The position numbers were made by a program, and so were the translations under genes. DNA of 64,000 nt from Novosphingobium sp. Leaf2 (GTDB taxonomy: Bacteria; Pseudomonadota; Alphaproteobacteria; Sphingomonadales; Sphingomonadaceae): positions 1 through 64,000 of the forward strand of contig NZ_LMJY01000006.1 in the NCBI RefSeq assembly GCF_001421325.1, given 5' to 3'. A model generated the notes under the pieces. The model saw only the letters and a list, made by a program, of their open reading frames with translations, was not told the DNA's origin and made no database searches. Below, piece by piece: positions 35,085 through 44,309 of the stretch; position 1 is the first letter of the stretch; each line of letters opens with the position of its first letter.

Positions 35085-36071
35085 ATGGCGGCTGCCGTTC
35101 GCGACCTGATCGATACGTCCCGGGATACTTTGCGGGCGCAATTTCGCCACGATGTGCTGACCGGGCTGTCGCAACCGCGCAAGGCGATTCCCGCGCGCTG
35201 GTTCTACGATCATCGGGGCAGCGAACTGTTTGAAGCGATTACGGTCCTGCCCGAGTACTACCCGACGCGCACGGAGACCGGCATCCTGATGGCGCACGCC
35301 ACGCGCATCGGTCGGATGGTCGGCGCGCAGCATCATGTGGTGGTGGAGTTTGGCGCGGGCAGCGCCACGAAAACACCGCTGCTGCTCGATGCGATCTGGA
35401 CCGCCGGGTACGTTCCCATCGACATCTCCGGTGCGTTCCTGCACGAGTCGTGCGACGCGCTGGCCGCGCGTTATCCCGAACTGCCGATCCACCCGGTCGA
35501 GGCGGATTTCACCCGGCCCGTGGCTTTGCCGGCAGACTTGAACGCGTTTCCCCGGCTGGGCTTTTTTCCCGGATCGACGATCGGCAACATGGAGCCGATG
35601 GTTGCCACCGACCTGCTGCGCTCCATGCGCGAAACGCTGGGCGGTGGAAGCCTGCTGCTGATTGGGTTTGACAGGATCAAGGCCGAGGTTGAGCTGGTTG
35701 CAGCCTATGACGACGCGCAAGGCGTCACCGCAGCCTTCAACCTCAACCTGGCAAACAGGATCAACGCGGAACTGGATGGCTCTATTCCTTTGGATGCCTT
35801 GGCGCACAAGGCGGTGTGGAACGATGAGCGCGCGCGGATCGAAATGCACATCGCGGCAACGCGCGATATCGCGTTCGATGTTTGCGGGCAGCCCTTCGCG
35901 ATGAAGCGGGGCGAGACGATCCATACCGAAAACAGCCACAAGTATGACCCGCGCAGCGCCGACACATTGCTGCTGGCTGGCGGGTGGGAGCCACTTCAGG
36001 GTTTCGGCGACGCCGACGACAAGTTCATGGTGATCCTGGCCCGCGCCATGGGGGACGAGCAGACGGCCTGA
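35085..36071 (+). CDS. egtD: Histidine N-alpha-methyltransferase EgtD
   Basis: About 328 aa, a SAM-dependent enzyme that trimethylates histidine to hercynine, the first step of ergothioneine synthesis. It shows FEAITVLPEYYPTRTE, the SAM-binding VVEFGAGSATKTPLLLDA, GFFPGSTIGNMEP and the C-terminal ETIHTENSHKY, all typical of EgtD. The ATG at 35085 lies four bases after the egtB stop with AAGGA upstream. An in-frame ATG at 35073 overlaps egtB. It forms the minimal egtB-egtD operon. Confidence 0.92.
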   Translation: MAAAVRDLIDTSRDTLRAQFRHDVLTGLSQPRKAIPARWFYDHRGSELFEAITVLPEYYPTRTETGILMAHATRIGRMVGAQHHVVVEFGAGSATKTPLLLDAIWTAGYVPIDISGAFLHESCDALAARYPELPIHPVEADFTRPVALPADLNAFPRLGFFPGSTIGNMEPMVATDLLRSMRETLGGGSLLLIGFDRIKAEVELVAAYDDAQGVTAAFNLNLANRINAELDGSIPLDALAHKAVWNDERARIEMHIAATRDIAFDVCGQPFAMKRGETIHTENSHKYDPRSADTLLLAGGWEPLQGFGDADDKFMVILARAMGDEQTA

Positions 36072-36135
36072 CATCGGCATTTTTCTGTTATTTCGTCGCT
36101 TGACGGCTTCGTGTCATCGCTGCAGCAATAGGCAC

Positions 36136-38040
36136 ATGACACGTTTTTTCCGGGCATCGAGCGCAACGCTCGCTTTCGCACTCGCCGTCGCGGCGGGACA
36201 GGTCTTGGCGCAGGACAGCGCCCCCTCCACCGATACTATGATGAACGAGCAGGTGAAGTCGTACGACTGGGTGCGACCTCAGGCCGATTTCGTGCGCAAG
36301 ACGGTGATGATCCCGATGCGCGATGGCACCAAGCTGTTCACCGTCATCATCTATCGCAAAGGCGTTTCGGATGCGCCGATCCTGCTGAGCCGTACGCCGT
36401 ACAATGCGGACAAGAGCAGCAGCCGCAACCGCAGCCAGAAGATCGAGGAGATCCTGCCGGTCGCCGATGCCGAGTTCGTCAATGACGGCTATATCCGGGT
36501 ATATCAGGACGTGCGCGGGCTCGATGGGTCCGAAGGCGATTATGTGATGAACCGGCCGCTGCGCGGGCCGCTCAACAAGACCAAGGTCGATCACGCCACC
36601 GATGCTTACGATACGATCGACTGGCTGGTGAAGAACGTCAAGGAAAGCAACGGCGAGGTCGGCATCACCGGCTCGTCGTACCTTGGCTTCACATCACTGA
36701 TGGCGCTGATCGATCCGCATCCCGCGCTCAAGGCCGCCGTGCCGCAAAGCCCGATGGTTGATGGCTGGATGGGCGACGACTGGTTCCACAACGGCGCCTT
36801 CCGCACCTTCGGGTTCGACTATGACCTGGGGCAGACCGTGAAGAAGGGCGGCGGGTCCGTGCCCAAGGGCAATGGCGATGAATATACCGCCTACCTAGAG
36901 GCCGGTTCCGCCATGGATTATGCCAAGGCCTATGGCCTCACCGACCTGCCGGTTGTTCGCAAGGTGCTGGAACATCCCACCTACGATGCGTGGTGGCAGG
37001 GCCAGGCGGTGGACAAGCTGCTGGGCGCCCGCAAGCTGACGGTGCCGACCATGCTCGTCGTCGGGCAATGGGATCAGGAGGACAGCTACGGCGCGCCTGC
37101 GGTGTATCAGGCGCTGAAGGCCAACGGCACGCCAAGCGACATGGTAAGCCTCGTGATCGGGCCATGGCGGCACAGCCAGGTCAATTACGAAGCGCGCGAA
37201 CTCGGTCCGCTGAAGTGGGAAGGCGATACCGGCATGCAGTTCCGCACGCGCTACATGAAGCCATTCTTCGATTGCCACCTCAAGACCAATCCGCCCGCCT
37301 GCAACACCCCGCCCGTGTTGACTTATGCAACCGGGAAGGGCGGCTGGGAGGTATCGCAGCAATGGCCTGCCGGTGCGTACACGCCGCTTTACCTGGGCGC
37401 TAACGCGGGCTTGTCGTGGACCAAGGGGCAGGCGGGCAGCGACAGCTACGTGTCCGATCCGGCCAAGCCGGTGCCCATGCTGCCGCGCCCGATCCACATG
37501 CAGGGCGAGGAGTGGAAGACCTGGCTGGTGCACGACCAGCGCTTCGTCGATGGCCGTCCCGATGTGCTGAGCTACACCACCGGCGTGCTGGACAAGCCGG
37601 TACACATCAAGGGTGCGCCGAAGGTCGATCTGCACGCAGCCACCAACGGGCGCGACAGCGACTTCGTGGTCAAGCTGATCGACGTCTACCCGCAGGAAAA
37701 CTCCGCCGATCCGACGATGGCGGGCTATGAGTTGGGCATCGGCATCGAGATCTTCCGGGGCCGCTACGTGAACGGCTTCTCGACGCCGCAGGCGCTGGAA
37801 CCAGGCAAGGTCTACGACTTCAAATGGTCGTTGCCCAATGTCGATCACGTGTTCCTGCCGGGGCACAAGATCATGGTTCAGGTGCAGTCCAGCCTGTTCC
37901 CGCTGTACGATCGCAACCCGCAAAGCTGGGTGCCCTCGATCATGACCGCCAAGCCTTCCGACTACGTGAAGGCCACCGAGACGATCCACTGGGGCGGCGA
38001 TGAGGCCAGTGCGGTCTGGTTGCCCGTTGCGCAGGATTAA
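36136..38040 (+). CDS. Periplasmic alpha-amino-acid ester hydrolase (CocE/NonD family)
   Basis: About 634 aa, an S15-like alpha/beta hydrolase with a signal peptide ending at VLAQ (residue 25). The closest described group I recognise is the alpha-amino-acid ester hydrolases, which hydrolyse or synthesise beta-lactam side chains. Ser181 in GSSYLG, Asp313 in QWDQEDSYG and His346 in GPWRHSQ make a triad with the family spacing. Glu315 and Asp316 match the acidic cluster that binds the substrate amino group. SPMVDGWMGDDWFH is also family-like. A C-terminal jelly-roll domain (XPepD_C) follows from about 430. The physiological substrate is unknown. Confidence 0.85.
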   Translation: MTRFFRASSATLAFALAVAAGQVLAQDSAPSTDTMMNEQVKSYDWVRPQADFVRKTVMIPMRDGTKLFTVIIYRKGVSDAPILLSRTPYNADKSSSRNRSQKIEEILPVADAEFVNDGYIRVYQDVRGLDGSEGDYVMNRPLRGPLNKTKVDHATDAYDTIDWLVKNVKESNGEVGITGSSYLGFTSLMALIDPHPALKAAVPQSPMVDGWMGDDWFHNGAFRTFGFDYDLGQTVKKGGGSVPKGNGDEYTAYLEAGSAMDYAKAYGLTDLPVVRKVLEHPTYDAWWQGQAVDKLLGARKLTVPTMLVVGQWDQEDSYGAPAVYQALKANGTPSDMVSLVIGPWRHSQVNYEARELGPLKWEGDTGMQFRTRYMKPFFDCHLKTNPPACNTPPVLTYATGKGGWEVSQQWPAGAYTPLYLGANAGLSWTKGQAGSDSYVSDPAKPVPMLPRPIHMQGEEWKTWLVHDQRFVDGRPDVLSYTTGVLDKPVHIKGAPKVDLHAATNGRDSDFVVKLIDVYPQENSADPTMAGYELGIGIEIFRGRYVNGFSTPQALEPGKVYDFKWSLPNVDHVFLPGHKIMVQVQSSLFPLYDRNPQSWVPSIMTAKPSDYVKATETIHWGGDEASAVWLPVAQD

Positions 38041-38067
38041 CGCGCAACGAGGCGTTACCGGCGGCGA

Positions 38068-39822
38068 TCAGCTTTCGCCGAACAGTTCGCGCTGAGAGGA
38101 TTCAATTTCCTCGAAGTAGCGCCGGCGGGCGTGGCGTTCGGTGACCACGCCCACCACCGTGCCCACGCCGTCCACCACCGCCAACTCGTCTGCCGCGACG
38201 AGATCGAACGCCTTGAGCATGGCGCGGATGTCGCTGACGGGTGACAAGGTATTGTCCTCCAGCGTTGCCAGGGTGCCGATCGGTTCGTCCGGGTCCAGTT
38301 CCGGATTCCAGGCGGCGGCGGTGGCCACGATGCCGGCGTAGTGCCCGGCCTCGTCCAGCAGGATCGCCTTGCTGGTGGAGCCCAGGGGCACCCGGGCGCG
38401 AAAGTCGGCAACCGTCAGCGCGGCGGGGGCGCTGGTCCAGTCCTTGCGCATGATCCGCCCGGCGGTAAGGGTCAGCATCCAGCCGATATCGCGCGGTGAG
38501 CGGATGATCGATCCGCGCACGTGCAGCCGCCACGTGGAGAACGAATACCCGAACGTCTCACGCGTCAGGGCGCTGGAAACCAGCGACGCGGTCAGCACCA
38601 CGCCCATCAGCGTGAAATCGTGGGTGGTTTCCAGCACCAGCATAGCCAGCGTCATCGGGCCGCCGACCACGGATACGGCCAGCGCGCTCATCCCCACGAG
38701 CGCCGCGTCGTTGATGTTGAGGGTGATGCCAAGCGGCAGCATGCCCACCAGCCCGGCAAAGATGAGGCCCACCGTCGAGCCGAGGAACAGGGAGGCGAAA
38801 AACAGGCCGCCGCGAAAGCCGAACGCCAGCGAAATGGCCGAGGCCACGATCTTCAGCACCAGCACAGTTGCCAGGAACTGCAGTGCGGGCTGCATCGCGA
38901 GGTTGAGATGCATGGCGCCATGCCCCGCCGACAGGGTCTGCGGCGTTACCATAGCCAGCGGCATCAGCAGAACACCGCCGATCACCGGCTTCCAGCGCGA
39001 TATGCGCCTTGCCTTCTGGACGTGGCTCTCCGCGAAGGTGACCAGCCGCATCAGCGCGATGCCCACCAGCGCGCAGACAAGGCCCAGCACGGTGTAGATG
39101 AAGTAATCGCCGGTGGAGATGGAATGGCTGGCGCTGCTGGCGATCAGGTAGGGCTCCACGCCCAACGAGCGGGTGATGAAGGCCGCGCCGAGCGACGCGG
39201 CGACGACCGGAGCGATGGCGGCCGGGGTATACGTGCCGATGACGATTTCGAATGCATAGAACGCGCCGGCAAGCGGTGCGCCGAACGCCGCGCCCACAGC
39301 GGCGCCTGCGCCTGCGCCCACCAGTGTACGCATGTCTGCGCGGCGCAGCTTGAACCACTGGCCCAGTATTGAGGCGAACCCGCCGCCCATCTGCGCATAG
39401 GCGGCCTCCAGCCCCACCGATGCACCAGCCCCGTTGGAAATCACGGTTTGCGCCGAGATGACGAGATTGTCGACGAAGGGGATACGCCCGCTGTGCAGCG
39501 CATTGGCTTCCACCACGTCGATCGGCGGCCTGCGGCGGCGGCGCAGGAAATGCGCCATGCCCACCAGCAGCAGCCCGCCGAACGGCAGAGCCAGCAATCG
39601 CCAGGGATTGCGAATTTCGCCCAGGGCGCTGAGGCGGTTGTCGGTTATGCCGTACAGCAGCCCCTGCATCGCGTGCGCGACGAACCCCTGGATATTCGTC
39701 AGCCAGCCTGCGGCCAGACCGGCGACAAGGGCCAGCACGATGAAAGCCATTTCGCTTTCACGCAGCCTTTGGCGCTGGCGGATGGCCAATGCCTTGAGCG
39801 TAGAGGGTGCCATCCGTCGCAT
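38068..39822 (-). CDS. CLC-family chloride channel or antiporter with C-terminal CBS domains
   Basis: About 584 aa with 10 or more membrane helices and a C-terminal CBS pair (about 455-575). Selectivity-filter regions are unusual. SNGAGASVGLEAAY is found where GSGIP/GREGP-type motifs are expected. It keeps the gating-type Glu (GLE) and a FRGGLFFASLF segment without the usual Pro. It may carry a different anion or have altered coupling. The start may be the ATG at 39822 or 39813. It is convergent with the ester hydrolase gene. Confidence 0.85.
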   Translation of the reverse strand: MRRMAPSTLKALAIRQRQRLRESEMAFIVLALVAGLAAGWLTNIQGFVAHAMQGLLYGITDNRLSALGEIRNPWRLLALPFGGLLLVGMAHFLRRRRRPPIDVVEANALHSGRIPFVDNLVISAQTVISNGAGASVGLEAAYAQMGGGFASILGQWFKLRRADMRTLVGAGAGAAVGAAFGAPLAGAFYAFEIVIGTYTPAAIAPVVAASLGAAFITRSLGVEPYLIASSASHSISTGDYFIYTVLGLVCALVGIALMRLVTFAESHVQKARRISRWKPVIGGVLLMPLAMVTPQTLSAGHGAMHLNLAMQPALQFLATVLVLKIVASAISLAFGFRGGLFFASLFLGSTVGLIFAGLVGMLPLGITLNINDAALVGMSALAVSVVGGPMTLAMLVLETTHDFTLMGVVLTASLVSSALTRETFGYSFSTWRLHVRGSIIRSPRDIGWMLTLTAGRIMRKDWTSAPAALTVADFRARVPLGSTSKAILLDEAGHYAGIVATAAAWNPELDPDEPIGTLATLEDNTLSPVSDIRAMLKAFDLVAADELAVVDGVGTVVGVVTERHARRRYFEEIESSQRELFGES

Positions 39823-39925
39823 CTGGCCGATTGGGCCGGGGTGGTGTTCGGAGTCAAGCGCAGGCGTGCGCAGTCAATGGGACGACCGTCGATTTACGGC
39901 ATAGATCCTAAAGGCGCTGGGCCGA

Positions 39926-40912
39926 TCAGTAATCCTCGGTATCGATGGCGCGGCGCATGCCATCGGCATAGCGGTGCCCTTTGACGCTCTGCTGGTTGAC
40001 GAGCGCGCCCGCCTTTTCCAGCAGACCCGGATCCAGATCCAGCGCGTTGGCCACATGGTTCTGGTCGAAATGGGCGATCGAACGGGTGCCGGGGATCGCG
40101 TGCACATGGGGCGCCTGTGCAAGCACCCAGGCCAGCGCCAGTTGCGCCGGGGTTACGCCAGCATCGGCAGCAAGGGCGTAATAGCGATCGAGCAACGCAA
40201 GATTGTCCGGCCAGTTCTCCGCGTCGAAGCGCGGCATAATGCGGCGCAGGTCCTTTTCGCCCAGCGAGGCGGGGTCGCGCACTTCGCCCGCCAGCGCGCC
40301 GCGCCCGACGGGAGAAAATGCTACAAAGGCGATGCCCAGTTCCCGCGTCGCGTCCAGCACGCCCAGTTCGACATTGCGGGTCCACAACGAATATTCCGTC
40401 TGCACCGCAGCCATCGGATGCACGCCATGGGCTTCGCGGATGTGCGCGGCAGACCATTCGGACACCCCGTAGCTACCGATCTTGCCTGCCTCGATCGCCC
40501 GCACCATCGCGCCCACGCTGTCCGCGATCGGCACTTTGGGGTCGAAGCGGTGCATGTAGAACAGGTCGATATGGTCGGTGCCAAGGCGCTTGAGGCTGGC
40601 ATCCAGCGATTCCGCAATGCTGTTGGGGTGACAATCGACGCCGCGCCGGGGGCCGTCGACCAGAATGCCCGTTTTGCTGGCAAGCAGGAATTCGTCCCGG
40701 CGATGCATGATCGCCTCGCCCAGTATCTGCTCGCTCGTGCCGCCGCCGTAGATGTTGGCGGTGTCGAAGTGGTCGCAGCCGCTGTCGAGCGCATGGCGGA
40801 ACAGAGCGATCGCATCCTCGCGCGGGGGGGCCTCGCCATAGGCCCACGCGATGTTCATGCAGCCAAGGCCGACCGGGCGGACGTTGCGCCCGGCAAGAAT
40901 ACGTGTGGTCAT
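39926..40912 (-). CDS. Aldo/keto reductase
   Basis: A 328-aa NADPH-dependent TIM-barrel oxidoreductase. The tetrad is recognisable: Asp in FDTANIYG, Tyr in the same motif, Lys in LLASKTG and His in FYMHRFDP. The C-terminal cofactor region VHAIPGTRSIAHFDQN fits. It follows the Tad operon on the same strand with an 83-base gap but is probably unrelated. The substrate is unknown. Confidence 0.9.
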   Translation of the reverse strand: MTTRILAGRNVRPVGLGCMNIAWAYGEAPPREDAIALFRHALDSGCDHFDTANIYGGGTSEQILGEAIMHRRDEFLLASKTGILVDGPRRGVDCHPNSIAESLDASLKRLGTDHIDLFYMHRFDPKVPIADSVGAMVRAIEAGKIGSYGVSEWSAAHIREAHGVHPMAAVQTEYSLWTRNVELGVLDATRELGIAFVAFSPVGRGALAGEVRDPASLGEKDLRRIMPRFDAENWPDNLALLDRYYALAADAGVTPAQLALAWVLAQAPHVHAIPGTRSIAHFDQNHVANALDLDPGLLEKAGALVNQQSVKGHRYADGMRRAIDTEDY

Positions 40913-40995
40913 AGGTTTTCAGCCATCATGCCGTTCAAGGATGGCGCGAATTCGCCCATCGCGCGTTGGCCGTCAAGCGACTTGCCGTTACCCGA

Positions 40996-42012
40996 TCAAT
41001 GCTTGGGCACGTGCGGGTCACCGCCCGAGAACGCATCGCCGATCGAACAGGCTGCCGGCCCCAGGATCACCACGAACAGCGTCGGCAGGATGAACAGGAT
41101 CAGCGGAACGGTCATGATCGCGGGCAGGCGCGCGGCCTTTTCCTCAGCGCGCATCATGCGCTCGTTGCGAAATTCGGCCGAGAGCACGCGCAGCGCGGAT
41201 GCCAGCGGCGTGCCGTAGCGTTCGGTCTGGATCATGGTGGTGACCACGCCCTTCACCGCGTCCAGATTGACCCGGTAGGCCAGGTTCTCGAACGCAGCGC
41301 GTCGCTCGGTAAGGAACGACAGCTCGATCGAGGTCATCGAAAACTCGTCTCCCAGTTCGGGGTAAGCGCGCCCCAGTTCGCGCGACACGCGCTCGAACGC
41401 GGCGTCAACCGTCAGGCCCGCTTCCGCACAGATGACCAGCAGATCGAGCGCGTCCGGCAGGCCCTTGCGGATAAGGTCGGTGCGCTTGGACACCAGGTTT
41501 TGCAGATAGATGTCCGGCCCCTTGTATCCGGCCAGAACCATGATCGCGAAGGCGGCGAACTTCTTGAAAGTGGACCATTGGGGGAAATAGTCGATGCCGT
41601 AGATCACCAGAGCGGCCAGCCCGCCCAGCACGATCGGCGCGACGAGGCGGGCGAGCACGACCGCGACCGCCCACTCCTTGTTTCGGATGCCCGCCTGCGC
41701 CAGCTTCTGCTGGATGACCTTGATCTGGCTGTCCTGCAGCATCCGGGCCTTGCCCAGGAACGCGCCCATCCGGTCGGTGGTGTCGTTGCGGCGCACCAGG
41801 CTCTGGCGCTTCTTGGCGGTGGTGACGATGCCTGCCTTCAGCGCCTCGCGCCGCAGGTTGAGCGCCTTGACGCGCTTGGCCATGGGATCGCGGATCGTGA
41901 CAGCCGAATAGATGGCAAGCAGCACGGCGGCGGCGGCCACGATCGACAGCAGGGTGCCGACGAGCGTGACGTCAAAGCCAAGGAGCGTGGGACCGGCAGG
42001 TTGGTTGAGCAT
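40996..42012 (-). CDS. tadC: Tad pilus inner-membrane protein TadC
   Basis: A 338-aa type II secretion F-domain membrane protein, one of two platform proteins of the Tad pilus. Membrane segments lie at about 12-35, 115-150 and the C-terminus. The cytoplasmic F domain contains LVICAEAGLTVDAAFERVSR and QTERYGTPLASALRVLSAEF. It starts 22 bases after tadB and is the last gene of the operon here; no tadD-type TPR gene follows. Confidence 0.92.
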   Translation of the reverse strand: MLNQPAGPTLLGFDVTLVGTLLSIVAAAAVLLAIYSAVTIRDPMAKRVKALNLRREALKAGIVTTAKKRQSLVRRNDTTDRMGAFLGKARMLQDSQIKVIQQKLAQAGIRNKEWAVAVVLARLVAPIVLGGLAALVIYGIDYFPQWSTFKKFAAFAIMVLAGYKGPDIYLQNLVSKRTDLIRKGLPDALDLLVICAEAGLTVDAAFERVSRELGRAYPELGDEFSMTSIELSFLTERRAAFENLAYRVNLDAVKGVVTTMIQTERYGTPLASALRVLSAEFRNERMMRAEEKAARLPAIMTVPLILFILPTLFVVILGPAACSIGDAFSGGDPHVPKH

Positions 42013-42033
42013 GTCTGTTCCTTGGGTCCGCGC

Positions 42034-43005
42034 TCAGATCTCGAAGCTGACCATCTTGGCCATGATGAAGGCGCCGATGCCCATCCAGATGGCGCCGCCG
42101 ATGCCGGCCACCATCAGGCGTTCATCCACCATGAACTGGCCGATGTAGTGGGGGTTGACCCAGTAGATCATCACCGTGACGATGAACGGCAGCGACCCGA
42201 CGATGTAGGCAGAGGCCTTCGATTCCGAACTCATCGCCCGGATCTTCAGCTTCATCTGCGCGCGCTTGCGCAGCACTTCGGACAAGTTGGCCAGCGTTTC
42301 GGCAAGGTTTCCGCCGGTTTCGCGCTGGATCGCCAGCGTGATCGTGAAGAAATTGAATTCGGCAATCCCCAGACGGTCTGCGGTTTCCTGCAGCGCGTCT
42401 TCCATCGACTTGCCGACCTTCATGCGGTCGGTGACGAGCTTGAATTCCTCGCCCACGGGGCCGGGAATTTCCTGCGATACGATAGTCAGCGTTTCCGACA
42501 CCGGCAGGCCCGAACGCAGGCCGCGCACTAGCAGGTCGATGGCGTCGGCAAACTTGACCGTGAACGCAGTCGTGCGCCGCTTGATGAAGTGGTTGAGCAC
42601 CATGTGCGGCAGGCCGGCGCCGATGAAGATGCCGAATGCCAGGCCCAGGAACAGTGCCCCGGTCTTGAGCACGATCGGCAACGCGAACAGCAGGCCAAGG
42701 CCGATCGAGCCATACAGGTATTGCGACATCGTCCACGGTAAGCCCGATCGGTCAAGCCGCAGGGCCAGCGCCTCGGCGCGCGAACTGGAGCCGGCGATCT
42801 GGTGGATTTTCGGTTTGCGAGCCGCCACCGCGCGGCGCATCTGCGCTTCGAGCCGGTCCTCGCTGCTGTCGGAGTGGCGCACGCGCACGGACTTGAGCCG
42901 CCGCGCGGATTCCTTGCCTGGCGATGGGCCCGACATAGCCACCCACACGAGCAGGAGCGCGCCGGTAAGTCCGGCGGCGATTATGATGAGCTGAAATACG
43001 TTCAT
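42034..43005 (-). CDS. tadB: Tad pilus inner-membrane protein TadB
   Basis: A 323-aa T2SS F-domain protein. It has an N-terminal membrane helix and a central pair at about 105-140. The F domain shows LLVRGLRSGLPVSETL and LAIQRETGGNLAETLANLSE, and C-terminal helices follow. It normally pairs with TadC and the ATPase TadA/CpaF. Here it directly follows cpaE with a 25-base gap, where cpaF is usually found. Confidence 0.92.
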   Translation of the reverse strand: MNVFQLIIIAAGLTGALLLVWVAMSGPSPGKESARRLKSVRVRHSDSSEDRLEAQMRRAVAARKPKIHQIAGSSSRAEALALRLDRSGLPWTMSQYLYGSIGLGLLFALPIVLKTGALFLGLAFGIFIGAGLPHMVLNHFIKRRTTAFTVKFADAIDLLVRGLRSGLPVSETLTIVSQEIPGPVGEEFKLVTDRMKVGKSMEDALQETADRLGIAEFNFFTITLAIQRETGGNLAETLANLSEVLRKRAQMKLKIRAMSSESKASAYIVGSLPFIVTVMIYWVNPHYIGQFMVDERLMVAGIGGAIWMGIGAFIMAKMVSFEI

Positions 43006-43030
43006 CGTCCTGCTTTCCCGTGCGCGCGCA

Positions 43031-44305
43031 TCAGACTGCGGCCTGCGCCTTCTTCTTGCGGGCCTTGGGCATCATCGCCTTGAAGTCGATCTTGCCCAGC
43101 AGCGACGGCTTGGCGCCTGTCACTTGGTTTGCACCGCCGGCCTCGGCGATCATGCCTGCCAGTTCGCGGATCACCGCGCCGGATTTGGCCGTACGGTTGG
43201 CATCGACGAAGGTCTGACCCAGCTTGGCGGCCATCGACGCCGCCTTGAGGTCATACGGGATCAACAGGTCGATCTTCGTCTCGATTGAGGCTTCGAAGTC
43301 CGCCTTGCTGATCTCGGCCAGCGCGGTCTGGACCTTGTTGGCGACCACGATCACTTGCGTGCGCGGCGCGTTGCCCTTGAACCAGGAGAGCATGCGGATG
43401 GTATCGCGCGCGGATGCCAGCGTCATTTCGGTGACCAGCACGGCCACGTTCGCCTCCACTGCAAGCTGCGGGAAGTTGATCAGCATGTTTCGCGGCATGT
43501 CGATCACGGTCATCTCGAACGACTGGCGAAACTCCTCCGCAAGCTGCATGAACGCGGAACCGTCTGTCAGCAGCGGGCCGTTGATCGGCGCTTCGGCGGA
43601 CAGGATTGCCAGATTGTCGTTCGCGCGGATCATGGCGCGTTCGATAAACAGGCCGTCGATGCGGCTGGGGTTCTCGATGGCGTCGGTCAAGCCGCGTCCC
43701 GGCTCCAGATCGAGGCACAGCGCGCCGGTGCCGAAGTGGATGTCGAGATCAAGCAGGGCGGTGGGCAGCTTGTAGTCGGCGCTGAACAGCCAGGCGAGCG
43801 AGGTTGCCAGCGTGGACGCACCGACGCCGCCGCGCGTGCCGATCACGGCGGTGGAAATGTGGCTTTTTCCGCCTGCGACATCGGCCACGCGCGGCGCGGC
43901 GAACGTCGCCTGGGCCTGTGCCAGCGCTTCACGCACCTGGGCCACGGACAAGGGCTTCAGCAGGTAATCGTGGATGCCGCTGGCGACGAGATCGCGGTAA
44001 AGGCGCACGTCGTTCACCTGACCCACCGCGATGACGACCGTGCCCGGTTCGCACACTTCGGCCAGCGCGTTGATGTCGCTGAGCGGGTCGCCGCTTTCGG
44101 ACAAGTCCACCAGCAGGATGTTCGGACTTGCCGCTACGGAAAGCGACTGGACCGCGTTGCGCAGGCCGCCCTTGTAGCACTTTTCCGGCTGCAGCCCCAT
44201 TTCGATGGCCAGCGGGCGCAGCACGTCGAGCGAGGCGTCGTCGCACATGTAAGCGGCGAACTGGTCACGGCCACCGGGACCGCCGGTTTTCCAAGGAGCG
44301 TTCAT
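43031..44305 (-). CDS. cpaE: Tad pilus assembly ATPase-like protein CpaE (TadZ)
   Basis: A 424-aa localisation factor for the Tad machine. A receiver-like N-terminal domain (about 15-135) is followed by a MinD/ParA-like domain starting at AVIGTRGGVGASTLATSLAW, with LLDLDIHFGTGALCLDLEPG and VIDMPRN. The P-loop is RGGVGAST, with Ala in place of the usual Lys before Ser/Thr, common in CpaE/TadZ and suggesting weak hydrolysis. The start lies four bases after cpaD, inside the operon. Confidence 0.9.
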   Translation of the reverse strand: MNAPWKTGGPGGRDQFAAYMCDDASLDVLRPLAIEMGLQPEKCYKGGLRNAVQSLSVAASPNILLVDLSESGDPLSDINALAEVCEPGTVVIAVGQVNDVRLYRDLVASGIHDYLLKPLSVAQVREALAQAQATFAAPRVADVAGGKSHISTAVIGTRGGVGASTLATSLAWLFSADYKLPTALLDLDIHFGTGALCLDLEPGRGLTDAIENPSRIDGLFIERAMIRANDNLAILSAEAPINGPLLTDGSAFMQLAEEFRQSFEMTVIDMPRNMLINFPQLAVEANVAVLVTEMTLASARDTIRMLSWFKGNAPRTQVIVVANKVQTALAEISKADFEASIETKIDLLIPYDLKAASMAAKLGQTFVDANRTAKSGAVIRELAGMIAEAGGANQVTGAKPSLLGKIDFKAMMPKARKKKAQAAV

Positions 44306-44309
44306 GGCG

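Noticed and set aside
40966..42531. A 521-codon open frame on the plus strand opposite tadC/tadB
   Set aside because: It is antisense to two clear Tad genes, is rich in Arg/His/Gln and shows no domain, as expected for the complementary strand of GC-rich genes. The same holds for long frames opposite treZ, the M16 peptidase, mscS, cpaC and thrB.
43006..43030. A frameshifted or fragmentary cpaF between cpaE and tadB
   Set aside because: Only 25 bases separate the two genes, and neither flanking frame contains Walker or Asp-box motifs of the ATPase. The gene is absent rather than broken.
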